DNA from: Bacteroidota bacterium
GTDB lineage: Bacteria > Bacteroidota > Bacteroidia > AKYH767-A > 2013-40CM-41-45
Direction of reading: 5' to 3'
Length of the DNA: 64,000 nt
Assembly (NCBI GenBank): GCA_016721305.1
Contig: JADKIH010000026.1
Span: forward strand, 32,187-96,186
Positions 1 to 8,713 of this stretch are shown here, piece by piece. A program made the translations under genes and the position numbers. The notes beneath the pieces are model-generated. The model made no database searches. It had not been told where the DNA came from and saw nothing but the letters and a program-made list of their open reading frames with translations. The first letter of the stretch is position 1; each line of letters opens with the position of its first letter.

Positions 1-654
1 ATGAGCTGTTGTATCAGCCGGAGCAACTTTCAGGCTTTGCACAAATTGAGCAACGGAAGAAATTTCTTCTTCAGTTAACACGGCAGAATAACCCGGCATT
101 TTGCCTTTGCTTCCATCGCGTACCATTTGCTGAATATCGTCGTATCCAAAAACAGAGATCGAAAGATCTTTGGCATTACGATATAATTTCTTGCCATCGG
201 CACCATGGCAGAAGCCACAGTTCTGATGATATACTAAAGCACCCTGAGCAAATTTCGGATCAGCACCTTCGTTGTTCAGTTCAACTTTTGCTTTGATGAA
301 TGGTTTGTTACGACTTGCTTCTGCGAGACCGTAAGCACCGATGATAAGCAGAAGAGAAACAAGAGCCAGGCCGTAACGCATTTTCTTAAATCCGATTACT
401 GCGAGAGGAATGCTCACCACAACTAATACGAGCTTAATTATATGCAATGTCTTGATACCGCCAAGCATTACAAACAGCCAGATACCCGTAACGAGGAATA
501 ACGTACTGATGATCATTTCCGGCACTTTGGTGATGCGGCTATATTTTTCCAGCATGGGCTTGCTGGTAAATAGTAAGATTGTTTTGATCACATATGTGAG
601 CAGAAAAAGCATTACAGAGATGCTGTGAATGCGGACAAGTAGGTTTGAATCCAT
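1..654 (-). CDS. SirB-like membrane domain fused to cytochrome c (partial)
   Basis: Reading leftwards from an ATG at 654, the frame stays open to the window edge (218 codons), so the C-terminus is missing. The first ~115 residues form about four hydrophobic helices and resemble the SirB2-type membrane domain. A class I cytochrome c domain follows, with the haem motif CGFCH at residues 146-150 and a likely axial Met in KMPGY at residue 186. The end reads like the usual last helix of a small c-type cytochrome (LTEEEISSVAQFVQ). The protein is probably membrane-anchored with the haem domain in the periplasm, carrying electrons in a respiratory chain; the partner cannot be told. SirB2-cytochrome c fusions occur in Bacteroidota. 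Both domain calls rest on motif reading, not on an alignment. Confidence 0.75.
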   Translation of the reverse strand, partial: MDSNLLVRIHSISVMLFLLTYVIKTILLFTSKPMLEKYSRITKVPEMIISTLFLVTGIWLFVMLGGIKTLHIIKLVLVVVSIPLAVIGFKKMRYGLALVSLLLIIGAYGLAEASRNKPFIKAKVELNNEGADPKFAQGALVYHQNCGFCHGADGKKLYRNAKDLSISVFGYDDIQQMVRDGSKGKMPGYSAVLTEEEISSVAQFVQSLKVAPADTTAH

Positions 655-776
655 AGAGGTAAATTTCGTCCAAAAATAGAAAAGATATCGTTTACAATGA
701 CAATCATCATCACTTTCATCACAATTGTTTCAACGATTGAAATCGTCGGTGTTGAGCGGGAATAGCCTATTAGGCA

Positions 777-809
777 CAAAAAAAGGCAGAGCTGTGAAAA
801 GCCCTGCCT
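777..809 (-). terminator. Rho-independent terminator of the T9SS gene
   Basis: On the minus strand a ten-pair stem (AGGCAGGGCT with AGCTCTGCCT, one G-U pair) is followed by a run of seven T. It lies 37 bases after the stop codon of the gene ending at 846, so it fits as that gene's terminator. Confidence 0.8.
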
Positions 810-845
810 GAATAATCTTTTGGAACAAACAGTTCCGGATATTGT

Positions 846-1778
846 TTAGCGATTTACCGAAAAATGTCGCGAGCTGATAGTCGCACCATTTCCTGATAAA
901 CGAAGGATATAAGATCCTGAAGGAAGTGTTGAAATATCGATTCTTTCCTTAGATGTCGGCATTGTAGCTTCCATTGCCAATCGACCGTTTGCGTCGTAAA
1001 CCGCATAGCTCATTTTCATAGCTGATTTCAGCTCAGCGTCGATAGTTATATAGTCTTGTGCCGGATTTGGATATACTTCGAAACGTTTGATTTGATCAGC
1101 CATTTCATCGATTCCAACGAATCCGAAGAAATTAAGAGAGTCTACAACGAGTTCGCTTCCGACAGCTACTGTAGCGCCATTCAGACCTTCACGAGAAGAT
1201 TGCATGAGGATAAGGCATGTATCGGGGCGATTAACGAAATCACGATAAACGAGAGGAACTACAAACTGAGTGTAGCTTGCAGCGCTCGATAGCGTCATGA
1301 CACCGGCAGCGATGGTGTCGCGATTAGCGCCATTTCTGAGGAGAAGGAATACACTTACAAGGGCGCTGTCAGAAGCACCTGCCGGAGCGTATTTGTATTG
1401 GCCTGAGAAGAATTTTGAACGAGCTGTATCAGCCATTCCACCGTTGAAGATGAAAGACGCTCCTACTTGTTGAACGATACCATTAGTAGCAATCGCAGGT
1501 CCTTTGATCGGGAAGCCGAGATAAGTGATTTGAGAGCTCGTCAAGTGCAAAGAATAAGTTCCGTCGAATGGATCGTTACCTTTTGTTGCAGAGTTACCTC
1601 CTGCATTCGCAAGAGTAATACTGTCGGTAGTTGTCCAACCGGTCGGATATTCACCGGCGCCAACACCCGGAACAGCATAACCTGTCCAGTCTTCAAAACT
1701 TGCATTAGAAATTGTCTGAGCAAATCCGATCATCGAAACGAAGATCAGTGCGAGAGAAGTAAAGATTGTTTTTTTCAT
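846..1778 (-). CDS. Secreted protein with T9SS C-terminal sorting domain
   Basis: This 310-residue protein begins with a clear signal peptide (MKKTIFTSLALIFVSMIGFAQ). It ends with a type A T9SS sorting domain of about 80 residues that starts at FEVYPNPAQDYITI and includes GSYILRLS, which marks it for export across the outer membrane and attachment at the cell surface. The middle part starts with an aromatic-rich stretch (NASFEDWTGY) like those of carbohydrate-binding or lectin-like modules, but I recognise no enzyme motif, so the function is unknown. It is a single gene with its own terminator and a possible promoter box at 1835-1842. The start is the ATG before the signal peptide. Confidence 0.85.
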   Translation of the reverse strand: MKKTIFTSLALIFVSMIGFAQTISNASFEDWTGYAVPGVGAGEYPTGWTTTDSITLANAGGNSATKGNDPFDGTYSLHLTSSQITYLGFPIKGPAIATNGIVQQVGASFIFNGGMADTARSKFFSGQYKYAPAGASDSALVSVFLLLRNGANRDTIAAGVMTLSSAASYTQFVVPLVYRDFVNRPDTCLILMQSSREGLNGATVAVGSELVVDSLNFFGFVGIDEMADQIKRFEVYPNPAQDYITIDAELKSAMKMSYAVYDANGRLAMEATMPTSKERIDISTLPSGSYILRLSGNGATISSRHFSVNR

Positions 1779-1834
1779 TTATGGATGAGTTTGGCTAGGA
1801 GTTATCAGGCGGAATTGCCGTCGTGAACGGTTCT

Positions 1835-1842
1835 CAAAAATA
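1835..1842 (-). promoter_or_regulatory. Possible -7 promoter box
   Basis: The minus strand reads TATTTTTG, an exact match to the Bacteroidota -7 consensus TAnnTTTG, about 56 bases before the start codon at 1778. No TTG is seen at the expected -33 distance, so the call is weak. Confidence 0.35.
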
Positions 1843-1870
1843 GGAAAAAAAGCCCTTATACTATTGGTCT

Positions 1871-1905
1871 AAAACTAAAAAAGCATCCCTTTTGAGGATG
1901 CTTTT
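1871..1905 (-). terminator. Rho-independent terminator of the transglycosylase gene
   Basis: A perfect ten-base inverted repeat (AAAAGCATCC/GGATGCTTTT) with a short loop is followed on the minus strand by further T residues. It is 19 bases beyond the stop of the gene ending at 1924. Confidence 0.8.
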
Positions 1906-1923
1906 GAAAATATCGTTACAGTC

Positions 1924-3489
1924 TTAGCCGGCAATAAGGACTTTTAGCTTAGTTCCGACTTTAAGTTCGTTCGACTGAAGGTTGTTTAATTGCTTAAGTT
2001 GTTCAACTGTGATGCCCTGGTAACGTTGAGCAATTTTCCAGAGTGTATCGCCGGGAGCGACAGTGTGGAATACCACTTTTTCGCCAACGGTTTTTTCAAC
2101 CTGAGTTACTTGCTTGTCAGTCTGAGCTGAATCTTTTGAATCTGGTTTAGAAGCGAGAGTCTGATTCCCATTCGCATCGGAATTCTGAGCCAGCTTTTCT
2201 GATTTCTTTTTATCGGCTACATATACCGTTAGACGTTGACCGGCTACCAGCTTAGTGCTGCGAAGGTGATTCCATTTTTTCAATTCCGCTACCGAACAAG
2301 AATAACGATTTGCAATTGTTTGCAAATGCTCGCCACGTTTTACTTTGTGAATCTTGCGAACGTCGCCCCCGTTATTGTTATCGCCAAGATCATTCGCCGC
2401 CATCAACGCCGATGCATCCGCATCTTCCGGTTTAAAAACAGAAGAAAGATTAGCGATGTACGAATTGATTTTGTTAGCAGGTAAACGAACCGGCATTTGT
2501 TCATCGGCATCAGGAACGACACCGCGTTTGTAAACCGGATTCAGGTACGTGAGTAATTCAATTGGAGTATTCGTTGCGTCGGCAATTGATTTCAGAGAAA
2601 CCTTTTGATCGACGAGAACAGTATCAGCCTGGAAGTATGAAAGCACCGGTTGAACAGCAGTTAAGTTATGTTCGGCCGGATACGACATCAGATAAGTTAC
2701 AGCGATAAAAGCAGGAACGTATCCGCGAGTTTCTTTAGGAAGATAAGGAGCGATTTCCCAGAATGTATGTTTACCTCCGCTGCGAGCGATGGCACGATTC
2801 ACATTACCCGGACCGCAATTGTAGGCAGCGATAACGAGTAACCAATCGTTGTAAATAGCATACATATCTTTGAAATACTGACAAGCAGCAAGTGTTGCTT
2901 TTTCCGGATCACGACGTTCGTCGATCATCGAATTAATTTTCAGATTGTAAAGCTTACCTGTTCCGAGCATGAATTGCCAGAGACCTGTAGCACCAACGCG
3001 AGAAACAGCTGTTGGATTCAATGCACTTTCAACGATAGAGAGATATTTGAACTCAAGAGGCAAACCTTGTTGATCAAGAATTTGCTCATACATTGGAAAG
3101 TAAAAATTAGAGAGACCCATTACACGCTCTGTAAGTCCGCGTTTTCTCACGGCATACATATCGATGTATTCTTTTACCTGACTGTTATAGCAAAGAGGAA
3201 TCGGAGTTTGAATTTTCTCCATGCGTTTTTGATAGATGTCGGCAGAGTATGTCGGCACATCATTCGGCATGAAAGTATTTCCCTGATGAGAGTAGATCGA
3301 TGTACTGTTCAGACGTTGAACATAAGTCAGATTTACCAGGCTGTCGAGCGTAGCAGAGATCGGGTCAACGTCCGTTGGAATGGCCGTTGCCTCCTCGTTG
3401 ATGAGCTGAGCAGATGCAGGAGTATAAAAAGAAAACACCATTGCAGTCAGCAATGATGCGGATAGTAATAGCTTGGAAATTGTCTTCAT
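1924..3489 (-). CDS. MltD-like membrane-bound lytic murein transglycosylase with two LysM domains
   Basis: This 521-residue protein has a signal peptide (about residues 1-28, ending ASAQ). Next comes a lytic transglycosylase (SLT) domain at about 130-290, with the expected catalytic Glu154 in YLSIVESALNP, then GATGLWQF and AAYNCGPGNVN. Two LysM peptidoglycan-binding domains lie near the C-terminus, at about 383-427 and 473-518. The family cleaves the MurNAc-GlcNAc bond of peptidoglycan to give 1,6-anhydro ends; this protein would act in the periplasm in wall turnover. The architecture (SLT then tandem LysM) matches MltD of the usual length. It is monocistronic, with a promoter box at 3561 and a terminator at 1871. 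Confidence 0.93.
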   Translation of the reverse strand: MKTISKLLLSASLLTAMVFSFYTPASAQLINEEATAIPTDVDPISATLDSLVNLTYVQRLNSTSIYSHQGNTFMPNDVPTYSADIYQKRMEKIQTPIPLCYNSQVKEYIDMYAVRKRGLTERVMGLSNFYFPMYEQILDQQGLPLEFKYLSIVESALNPTAVSRVGATGLWQFMLGTGKLYNLKINSMIDERRDPEKATLAACQYFKDMYAIYNDWLLVIAAYNCGPGNVNRAIARSGGKHTFWEIAPYLPKETRGYVPAFIAVTYLMSYPAEHNLTAVQPVLSYFQADTVLVDQKVSLKSIADATNTPIELLTYLNPVYKRGVVPDADEQMPVRLPANKINSYIANLSSVFKPEDADASALMAANDLGDNNNGGDVRKIHKVKRGEHLQTIANRYSCSVAELKKWNHLRSTKLVAGQRLTVYVADKKKSEKLAQNSDANGNQTLASKPDSKDSAQTDKQVTQVEKTVGEKVVFHTVAPGDTLWKIAQRYQGITVEQLKQLNNLQSNELKVGTKLKVLIAG

Positions 3490-3560
3490 CGTCTAAGTCC
3501 CTCGTTTTTCAGTAATTTTCGTCGTTTCTACATAAGTAGTCAGGAGATCAATTTGGTGTG

Positions 3561-3568
3561 CAAAGATA
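3561..3568 (-). promoter_or_regulatory. Probable -7 promoter box of the MltD-like gene
   Basis: The minus strand reads TATCTTTG, an exact TAnnTTTG match followed by CAC. It would give a leader of about 65 bases before the start at 3489. A clear -33 TTG is not visible. Confidence 0.5.
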
Positions 3569-3896
3569 TGATTCTTCGTTGATTGTGCATTAATAATACG
3601 CCGCATCCCGAATATGTTTACAGCTAATTGCCTGAGCTTCTTACAGTTCGCACTTTGTGCTTTTCAGGGATTAATCTAACGTACAGAAAGGGTGCTGTTT
3701 TAGGGCAAAAATCAAAAGGCTGGAGGAATTTGAAATTTAGAATTATGAAGTATGAAGGGTTTACCACAAGGGCACAAGGGCACAAGTAAACCACGAGGGC
3801 TTTCTGCGATTTCTGCTAATTTCTGCGATATCTGCGCGAAATCCTATCCTAGTCCTAAATGGTGCGAGCGTCAGTAGCAGTCCGAGTGAGCAGGTT

Positions 3897-4001
3897 CGCA
3901 ACCCGCAACCCGCAACTCGCAACCCGCAACCCGCAACCCGCAACCCGCAACCCGCAACTCGCAACCCGTAACCCGTAACCCGCAACCCGCAACCCGCAAC
4001 C
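3897..4001. repeat. CGCAACC heptamer tandem array (family A)
   Basis: About fifteen copies of a seven-base unit, CGCAACC, with occasional CGTAACC and CGCAACT variants. The same degenerate heptamer recurs at 11609-11652, 31182-31289 (other orientation) and 31543-31644, always between genes. Confidence 0.9.
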
Positions 4002-4208
4002 CCCTTTTGGCTTTTGATTTATGCCTTTTGACTTGGTTTCCCCCCCCCATTAGCCCAAATAAATGGACATCCGCCCCACATCGCGGTACATTTGACTTGT
4101 CTATACCAATAATCATGTTGCGCTGCTGTTAAGCAACATCTCTCGTCAAAAAAACCATGCTGAATTTGAGCCGGTGCCGTCGTGCCGGCTGACTAAAACG
4201 CGAAAGCA

Positions 4209-4535
4209 ATGGAAACTGCTTTGCTTGGACTTGAACTGTCCGAAGTAATAAACAGACTGAAAGAAATGTTGATCCGTCAGGGCTTTATGGTGCAAACCAT
4301 GATGACCGGTAATCCCGTAATTGTTGCATACCGTGAAGGTGGCTGGTTTCGGAAGCCTAAACAGCTGGTTCTTGAGATCAGCAGTTTGCAGAATAATGTT
4401 ACCCGTATCGATATCACGGCCATTATCGCAAACAAGAAAGACAGTCATCAGGCTGAAGAAGTCGTAGCCGAAAATTTCGCCACCGACATTTATCAAAACT
4501 TTAAAACGCTAGTGCATGCACATGGGATTAGATGA
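4209..4535 (+). CDS. Hypothetical protein, 108 residues
   Basis: I do not recognise this protein. It is a soluble, mixed alpha/beta small protein without signal peptide or cysteines. It starts METALLGLELSEVINRLKEM and contains a stretch of alternating hydrophobic residues (QLVLEISSLQNNVTRIDITAIIA) that looks like beta strands. Its stop overlaps the start of the next small gene, so the two are probably translated from one message and may work together. Coding is supported by the overlap and by normal amino acid composition. Confidence 0.6.
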   Translation: METALLGLELSEVINRLKEMLIRQGFMVQTMMTGNPVIVAYREGGWFRKPKQLVLEISSLQNNVTRIDITAIIANKKDSHQAEEVVAENFATDIYQNFKTLVHAHGIR

Positions 4536-4782
4536 ACTAACACCGCATCTGAATAAGATCGCAACTCTGTATTTGAAAAACAATAAACGAAAAGTGGGGT
4601 GGCTGATGATAGACAACTATATCCGCCATCAGGAACGCGATGACAGTATTATCTACTTCATAAGTGTGCAGAACGGAAAAAAAATGCTGAGCGAATTGGA
4701 AAGGCAAGACCATCAGGCACTGGAGCCATTCCGCGAAGAAATACCTCTCGAGCTGATTGAGCGAATACGAAGTTCGAAGTAA
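4516..4782 (+). CDS. Hypothetical protein, 88 residues
   Basis: This is a small soluble protein of unknown function (IDNYIRHQERDDSIIYFISV in the middle, charged throughout, no signal peptide). It overlaps the end of the upstream small gene by about 20 bases; the start may be ATG 4516 or ATG 4522. It converges end to end with tatA, whose stop is the very next base. Confidence 0.6.
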   Translation: MHMGLDELTPHLNKIATLYLKNNKRKVGWLMIDNYIRHQERDDSIIYFISVQNGKKMLSELERQDHQALEPFREEIPLELIERIRSSK

Positions 4783-4974
4783 TTACGCCTTCTTCTCTTC
4801 GTCTTTCTGTACTCCGTCTTTTGCGTCCTTGAATTCTTTAATTCCCTTGCCCAAACCGCGTGCTAAATCAGGTATGCGCTTGGCACCAAAAAGAAGGAGG
4901 ATGATAACAAGAACCAAAAAGATTTCTCCGCCACCAAGGCCGCCGAGGAATCCGAGTAATATTGATGAGATCAT
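4783..4974 (-). CDS. tatA: Sec-independent translocase component TatA/TatE
   Basis: A 63-residue protein with the TatA layout: a short N-terminal membrane helix preceded by a Glu (GGGEIFLVLVIILLLFG), the FGAKRIPDLARGLG hinge, an amphipathic helix (GKGIKEFKDAKDG) and a charged tail. TatA forms the pore that exports folded twin-arginine proteins; tatB and tatC are not in this window. The start was taken at MISSILLG (4974), because 17 further residues upstream would not fit the family. In many Bacteroidota tatA lies next to an M23-type peptidase gene, as here. Confidence 0.92.
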   Translation of the reverse strand: MISSILLGFLGGLGGGEIFLVLVIILLLFGAKRIPDLARGLGKGIKEFKDAKDGVQKDEEKKA

Positions 4975-5116
4975 TTTGATTGGTATTATTGGCATTGATA
5001 CTGCGTCAAAGGTAGAGAAAAGCACCGATTAAAGATACTTTTTTTAATATTCAAAAACCAACAAATGAGCGTATAAACAGGGTTTATACTGTCTTTTGTC
5101 GATTTTTATTTACTTT

Positions 5117-6433
5117 CTATCGTCGTGAAGCGATCCAGTTTTCCGGATCCATCTTATTACTGCCACGCCATATTTCGAGGTGCAATTCGGTCTTTCCGTC
5201 GTCTTCGCTGGTCTGAACCAGTCCGATAGGTTGCTTCGTAATCACCTTATCGCCGGCCTTTACATACACTTGTTCGAGATTCGAATAGAGCGTAAAGTAT
5301 TCGCCATGCTGAACCAGTACGGCGTATTTATCTACAACTAATAAGACGCGAAGAACCTTACCGTCGAAGATCGATCGGGCTTTGGCGCCTCGATTGGCAT
5401 TGATGTCGATTCCGTTATTGTTCACCACCACATCTCGCCAAACAGGATGTGCATGTCGGCCGAACGAACTGCTAATCATTCCCTGTTCTACCGGCCAAGG
5501 CAAATGGCCACGATTACTTTCGAAGTCGCTGCTCAGCTTAATTGATTCGGGTGTATTGGCAAGCACCGAGGATGAATTAGAGGCATCGATTTTCCGAGGA
5601 CTGGCATTGGCCGTAGTGGTATTGTTCGAGCGTTTCTTGGAAGCAACGCGAGCCGACTCAATTTCGCGTCGAATGATATCTTCGATGCGGTTAGCCAGCA
5701 CCTGTTCCTGACGCAATTTCTCACGCAACTCTCCGCGAAGTTTCTTCTCTTTCGACGTGAGATTATTGAGCATATTCACCTGCTCTTTCTTCTCATTGTC
5801 AAGCTGACGTTTTTCAATTTGCTGCGACGTGAGTAATTGCTTTTTGTCTTGCTGAATGTCGACAAGCTTTGCCTTCTTCCCGTTCAGCGTGTCTTGCATA
5901 ACAGCAATCGACTCGCGCTGACGCATGCGATAATCGCTGAGAGCACGTAAGTATTTAATCCTTTTGAAAGCCTGATTAAAATTCGCCGATGAAAAGATGA
6001 ACATGATTTTCGAAAACGACGACTGATTCTTGTAGGCGTAATACAGCATTTGTCCGTATTGAGCCTTGAGATCCGAAACCCGCTTGTTGAGCGAGTCGAT
6101 ATTATTGCTCACATATCCCAATTCCTGGTCGACGGCATGCAATTCGGTATGAATCGTCGAAATCAGTTCCTGGCGGTAGGTGATTTTCTTATTCAGCATC
6201 ACCAGCTGATTGATCGATGCCGACTTGCTTTTCTTCGTTTGATTAAGAAGCTGATTCGTCGTTTCAATCTCTTTATGAATCTGATTTTTCTTCTTCTCCA
6301 GATCCTTCTTAGACTGCGCAAAAATCTGATTACCAACACTTAAAGCCATCCAAAACAAAACCACCAAAAAAAGCAAAACTGCTTTCCCCGGATGGAAATG
6401 CTTAAAAATAGAAGGCTTTCTGACCGAAAACAT
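5117..6433 (-). CDS. EnvC-like murein hydrolase activator (coiled coil plus degenerate LytM/M23)
   Basis: This 438-residue protein has an N-terminal membrane or signal segment (about residues 18-40), a long coiled coil at about 40-270 rich in K, E and Q, a linker, and a C-terminal LytM domain at about 310-435 beginning GRHAHPVWRD. The metal-binding HxxxD and HxH motifs of active M23 peptidases look degenerate: the region reads NNGIDI where HTGID is usual and HLEIW where HLHFE is usual. That points to an EnvC-type protein, which activates amidases during daughter-cell separation rather than cutting peptidoglycan itself. It lies between tatA and the sigma-like gene. Confidence 0.85.
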   Translation of the reverse strand: MFSVRKPSIFKHFHPGKAVLLFLVVLFWMALSVGNQIFAQSKKDLEKKKNQIHKEIETTNQLLNQTKKSKSASINQLVMLNKKITYRQELISTIHTELHAVDQELGYVSNNIDSLNKRVSDLKAQYGQMLYYAYKNQSSFSKIMFIFSSANFNQAFKRIKYLRALSDYRMRQRESIAVMQDTLNGKKAKLVDIQQDKKQLLTSQQIEKRQLDNEKKEQVNMLNNLTSKEKKLRGELREKLRQEQVLANRIEDIIRREIESARVASKKRSNNTTTANASPRKIDASNSSSVLANTPESIKLSSDFESNRGHLPWPVEQGMISSSFGRHAHPVWRDVVVNNNGIDINANRGAKARSIFDGKVLRVLLVVDKYAVLVQHGEYFTLYSNLEQVYVKAGDKVITKQPIGLVQTSEDDGKTELHLEIWRGSNKMDPENWIASRR

Positions 6434-6676
6434 GGTATTCTGGTTAGTACGACGAGGTTATTTTTAACGGGCGGGGGTGGGGAAAGGTTGTGTGAGTTGG
6501 CAAATTATTTCTTAGTGTAATTAGTTGATTCGTTAATTAGTTGATTCGTTAATTTTCTCGTCTAAAGAAGCAAGTTCTATGATCTCAAGGAAGAATTTTG
6601 GCCGCAATGAAACAGGAAAGCAAAATGCTGTGTACGAATTAACTAAATAAAGTACCTTCGCCCCTCACAATCAAGT

Positions 6677-7669
6677 ATGACTCCCGACTTCAGCAATTCC
6701 GATACTTTCCGAGGACTTTATGGCCGTTATTATAACATGGTGTTGCAACTGGTGAAGTATAATCATGGTACGGAAGAAGAGGCGCTGGAGGTTATTCAGG
6801 AAGCGTTAATTCTTCTTTTTGAAAATGTGCGCGACGGGAAGTTTGGGAAGGATAATTCGGAAAAGACGTGGATCTATTCGTATGCCCGTAGTCAATGGCT
6901 GAAACGTCTTCGTACTCGCGGGAAGGAAATTCACTTTCATGATGCGGAAGATTATGTCGAAGTAAAAGAGGAGTTTGACGAAGATGCGCGAAAAGAAATG
7001 CTTCGCTCAGATGAGTACATTAAAAAACTCGATAATAACTCGGCGAAGCTTTTAGTCGATACTTACTATAAACGAATCAATCCTTCGGCCGACAAAGTGA
7101 TTACTTTTTCTGCTCTGGAGAGTCTGAAAAATATTGTCTTTGATAAAAATGAATCGACGCTTGGTCCGGATGATATTCGTTTGATCGATCTCTACCTCCG
7201 CTACGAATTAAGCGGTAAAGAATTAGCCGACTTTCAGAATCATGTAAAAGCGGATGATGCGTATGGTTCCAAAGTACGCGAATATGTGAAAGCTCTTTTT
7301 GCCATCGAAGCGATGGGAAGAAGGGAAATAAGTTTATTACTTCGCAGCATTCATGCTGACTTATCGGCAGCCGACGGATTTGAGAAATACGATCCGCTTT
7401 TTGAATATGTTGTTAAAAAGCAAAAGTTGAGTCGGGGGTATACGCAGATTATTGTGTTGTTTTTGATTCTGGCAGGTGCTTCGACGTATATGTATTTGAA
7501 TGGTTATTTTGTAAAAGCGAATCTTCCGAAAATTTTTAGAGCGAAGGATACTTCGAATGAAATTTTTAATGCGCCACAGGCGGTGTTTGATACTTTTCGG
7601 AATAGTAGGAATGAGATTGATAGTATTGTGGTGCGGCGTGATACGTTTGGGGTGACGTTAGGGAGGTAG
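6677..7669 (+). CDS. ECF-sigma-like protein fused to an anti-sigma-like membrane part
   Basis: This 330-residue protein starts with a region like sigma-70 region 2 (about residues 10-85; QEALILLFENVRDG and WIYSYARSQWLKRLR). The part that should be region 4 (about 95-160) shows no clear helix-turn-helix. Residues about 165-205 (IRLIDLYLRYELSGKELADF) resemble the 'YLxGELSxxExxxF' domain of Bacteroidota anti-sigma factors. One transmembrane helix lies at about 256-276, followed by a ~55-residue outer tail. I infer a membrane-tethered regulator combining sigma-like and anti-sigma-like parts. The gene sits alone, divergent from the EnvC-like gene, with a TACCTTCG box at 6653-6660. The function is not established. 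Confidence 0.7.
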   Translation: MTPDFSNSDTFRGLYGRYYNMVLQLVKYNHGTEEEALEVIQEALILLFENVRDGKFGKDNSEKTWIYSYARSQWLKRLRTRGKEIHFHDAEDYVEVKEEFDEDARKEMLRSDEYIKKLDNNSAKLLVDTYYKRINPSADKVITFSALESLKNIVFDKNESTLGPDDIRLIDLYLRYELSGKELADFQNHVKADDAYGSKVREYVKALFAIEAMGRREISLLLRSIHADLSAADGFEKYDPLFEYVVKKQKLSRGYTQIIVLFLILAGASTYMYLNGYFVKANLPKIFRAKDTSNEIFNAPQAVFDTFRNSRNEIDSIVVRRDTFGVTLGR

Positions 7670-7676
7670 ATTGTTT

Positions 7677-7795
7677 CCCGGGGTTTTTTTGTTTCCCGCA
7701 GTATTTTTTGTTTCCCGCAGATAGCGCAGATTTCGCAGATTTCGCAGAAAACCTTGTGGTTATCTTGTGCCCTTGTGTTCTTGTGGTGAAAAAAA
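7677..7795. repeat. TTTCCCGCAGA and CTTGTGG word repeats (families E and G)
   Basis: Three copies of 'tttcccgcag' with 'gcagatttcgcaga' words run straight into 'ccttgtggttatcttgtgcccttgtg'. The same order of words recurs at 13720-14045. The remainder of the 285-base gap (7670-7954) holds nothing recognisable. Confidence 0.8.
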
Positions 7796-7954
7796 GCTGT
7801 GGAGAATTCCGAAGCCTTTTGGCTTTTGGTTTTGACTTGCTATTTTGGTTCGTACTTATCAGGAACGGAAAAGGCATCTGCAGTGAATCCAGATTAGTTG
7901 CGCGATTGTAATCGATTTTCATAATCGTCGGGGCGGCCGAGGAGGAGATGGTTA

Positions 7955-8703
7955 CTACCAGATTCGACGGGAAAGATAACCGCTTACATCGATGAAATTT
8001 TTGTACGATGCTTCTACCCAACGGTCGCGCTTGTTGTCGGTGATGCGGGATTTGGCGATACGGTAATTTCCGTCGATCCAGAAATCCTGTACTACTGCCA
8101 CGTTCGGATCTTTTTCTTCGGCAGAGCGACGAGCCTGACGTTTGTTGAGCGAACTCAAAATCACATACGGCTCTTCTTCGTAAAGCGAACGCAATTTTTC
8201 ATTCTTCAGATATTGAAAATAATTTCCGACAACGACGGCTTGAATCATATCGTAATTCACATTCGTCTTTAGCATGTCTTCAAAGTATCCGAAGTCGCGA
8301 CGCATAACGGTTTTGTGAACGCGATCGAGAACGATGACACTGTCGCGGGTTACATAAAGTCGCGCTGCTTCGATACCAAGCAGCGGAGTGATTGAATCCA
8401 AATGGCAGTGTCGTACTTAATGCGGAGATTAATATCAAAGCTCTTCGTATCGCCGGTTTTGTCGGTGTAATCGACGTTGGCTTTTGCGGAGAAATAATTG
8501 AAAAGAAATTCGTGCTTGATAACGCTGTCAAAAATCTGAATAACTTCTTCGCCTTTCAATTTTACCTGCGCAGAAGGCGACTCAACAATTTTCTTACTCG
8601 TTTTACACGAATAAAAAAATACGCTGAACAATAAAAAGAGTGCGGTGATAGAAAACGGAATTCCGGCACGCGAAGCACCAATGCTGGTAGTAGTCTTATT
8701 CAT
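7955..8703 (-). CDS. DUF4292 family lipoprotein (frameshifted)
   Basis: The N-terminal half (start 8703) has a lipoprotein-type signal ending YSCKTSKK. It runs on to NLRIKYDTAIW; the C-terminal half (DSITPLLGIEAARLYVTRDSV onward) lies in another frame. Adding one G to the TGG at about 8398 joins them into a single ~249-residue protein of the usual DUF4292 length. DUF4292 proteins are predicted outer-membrane-associated lipoproteins, possibly related to the LolB fold; their role is unknown. The gene starts 10 bases after the TPR lipoprotein and is surely cotranscribed with it. The break sits in a homopolymer and is probably a sequencing error. Confidence 0.8.
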
Positions 8704-8713
8704 CCGGAATTAT

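Larger units (their letters stand above)
3490..4208. other. 719-base intergenic stretch rich in word repeats
   Basis: No credible gene is seen. The right end of the preceding gene's promoter lies at 3561-3568. From 3760 to 3842 there are words of the 'cttgtgcccttgtg' and 'ttctgcgaaatctgcg' families. From 3897 to 4001 there is a run of CGCAACC heptamers. Open frames here encode only monotonous LRVAGCG-type repeats and are not genes. Confidence 0.7.

Noticed and set aside
1..628. Plus-strand frames at 9-296 and 410-628
   Set aside because: They are antisense to the SirB-cytochrome c gene, which has a continuous frame and a haem motif.
3761..4116. Minus-strand open frames rich in LRVAGCG
   Set aside because: They translate the CGCAACC heptamer array in all frames; no start context or protein-like composition outside the repeat.
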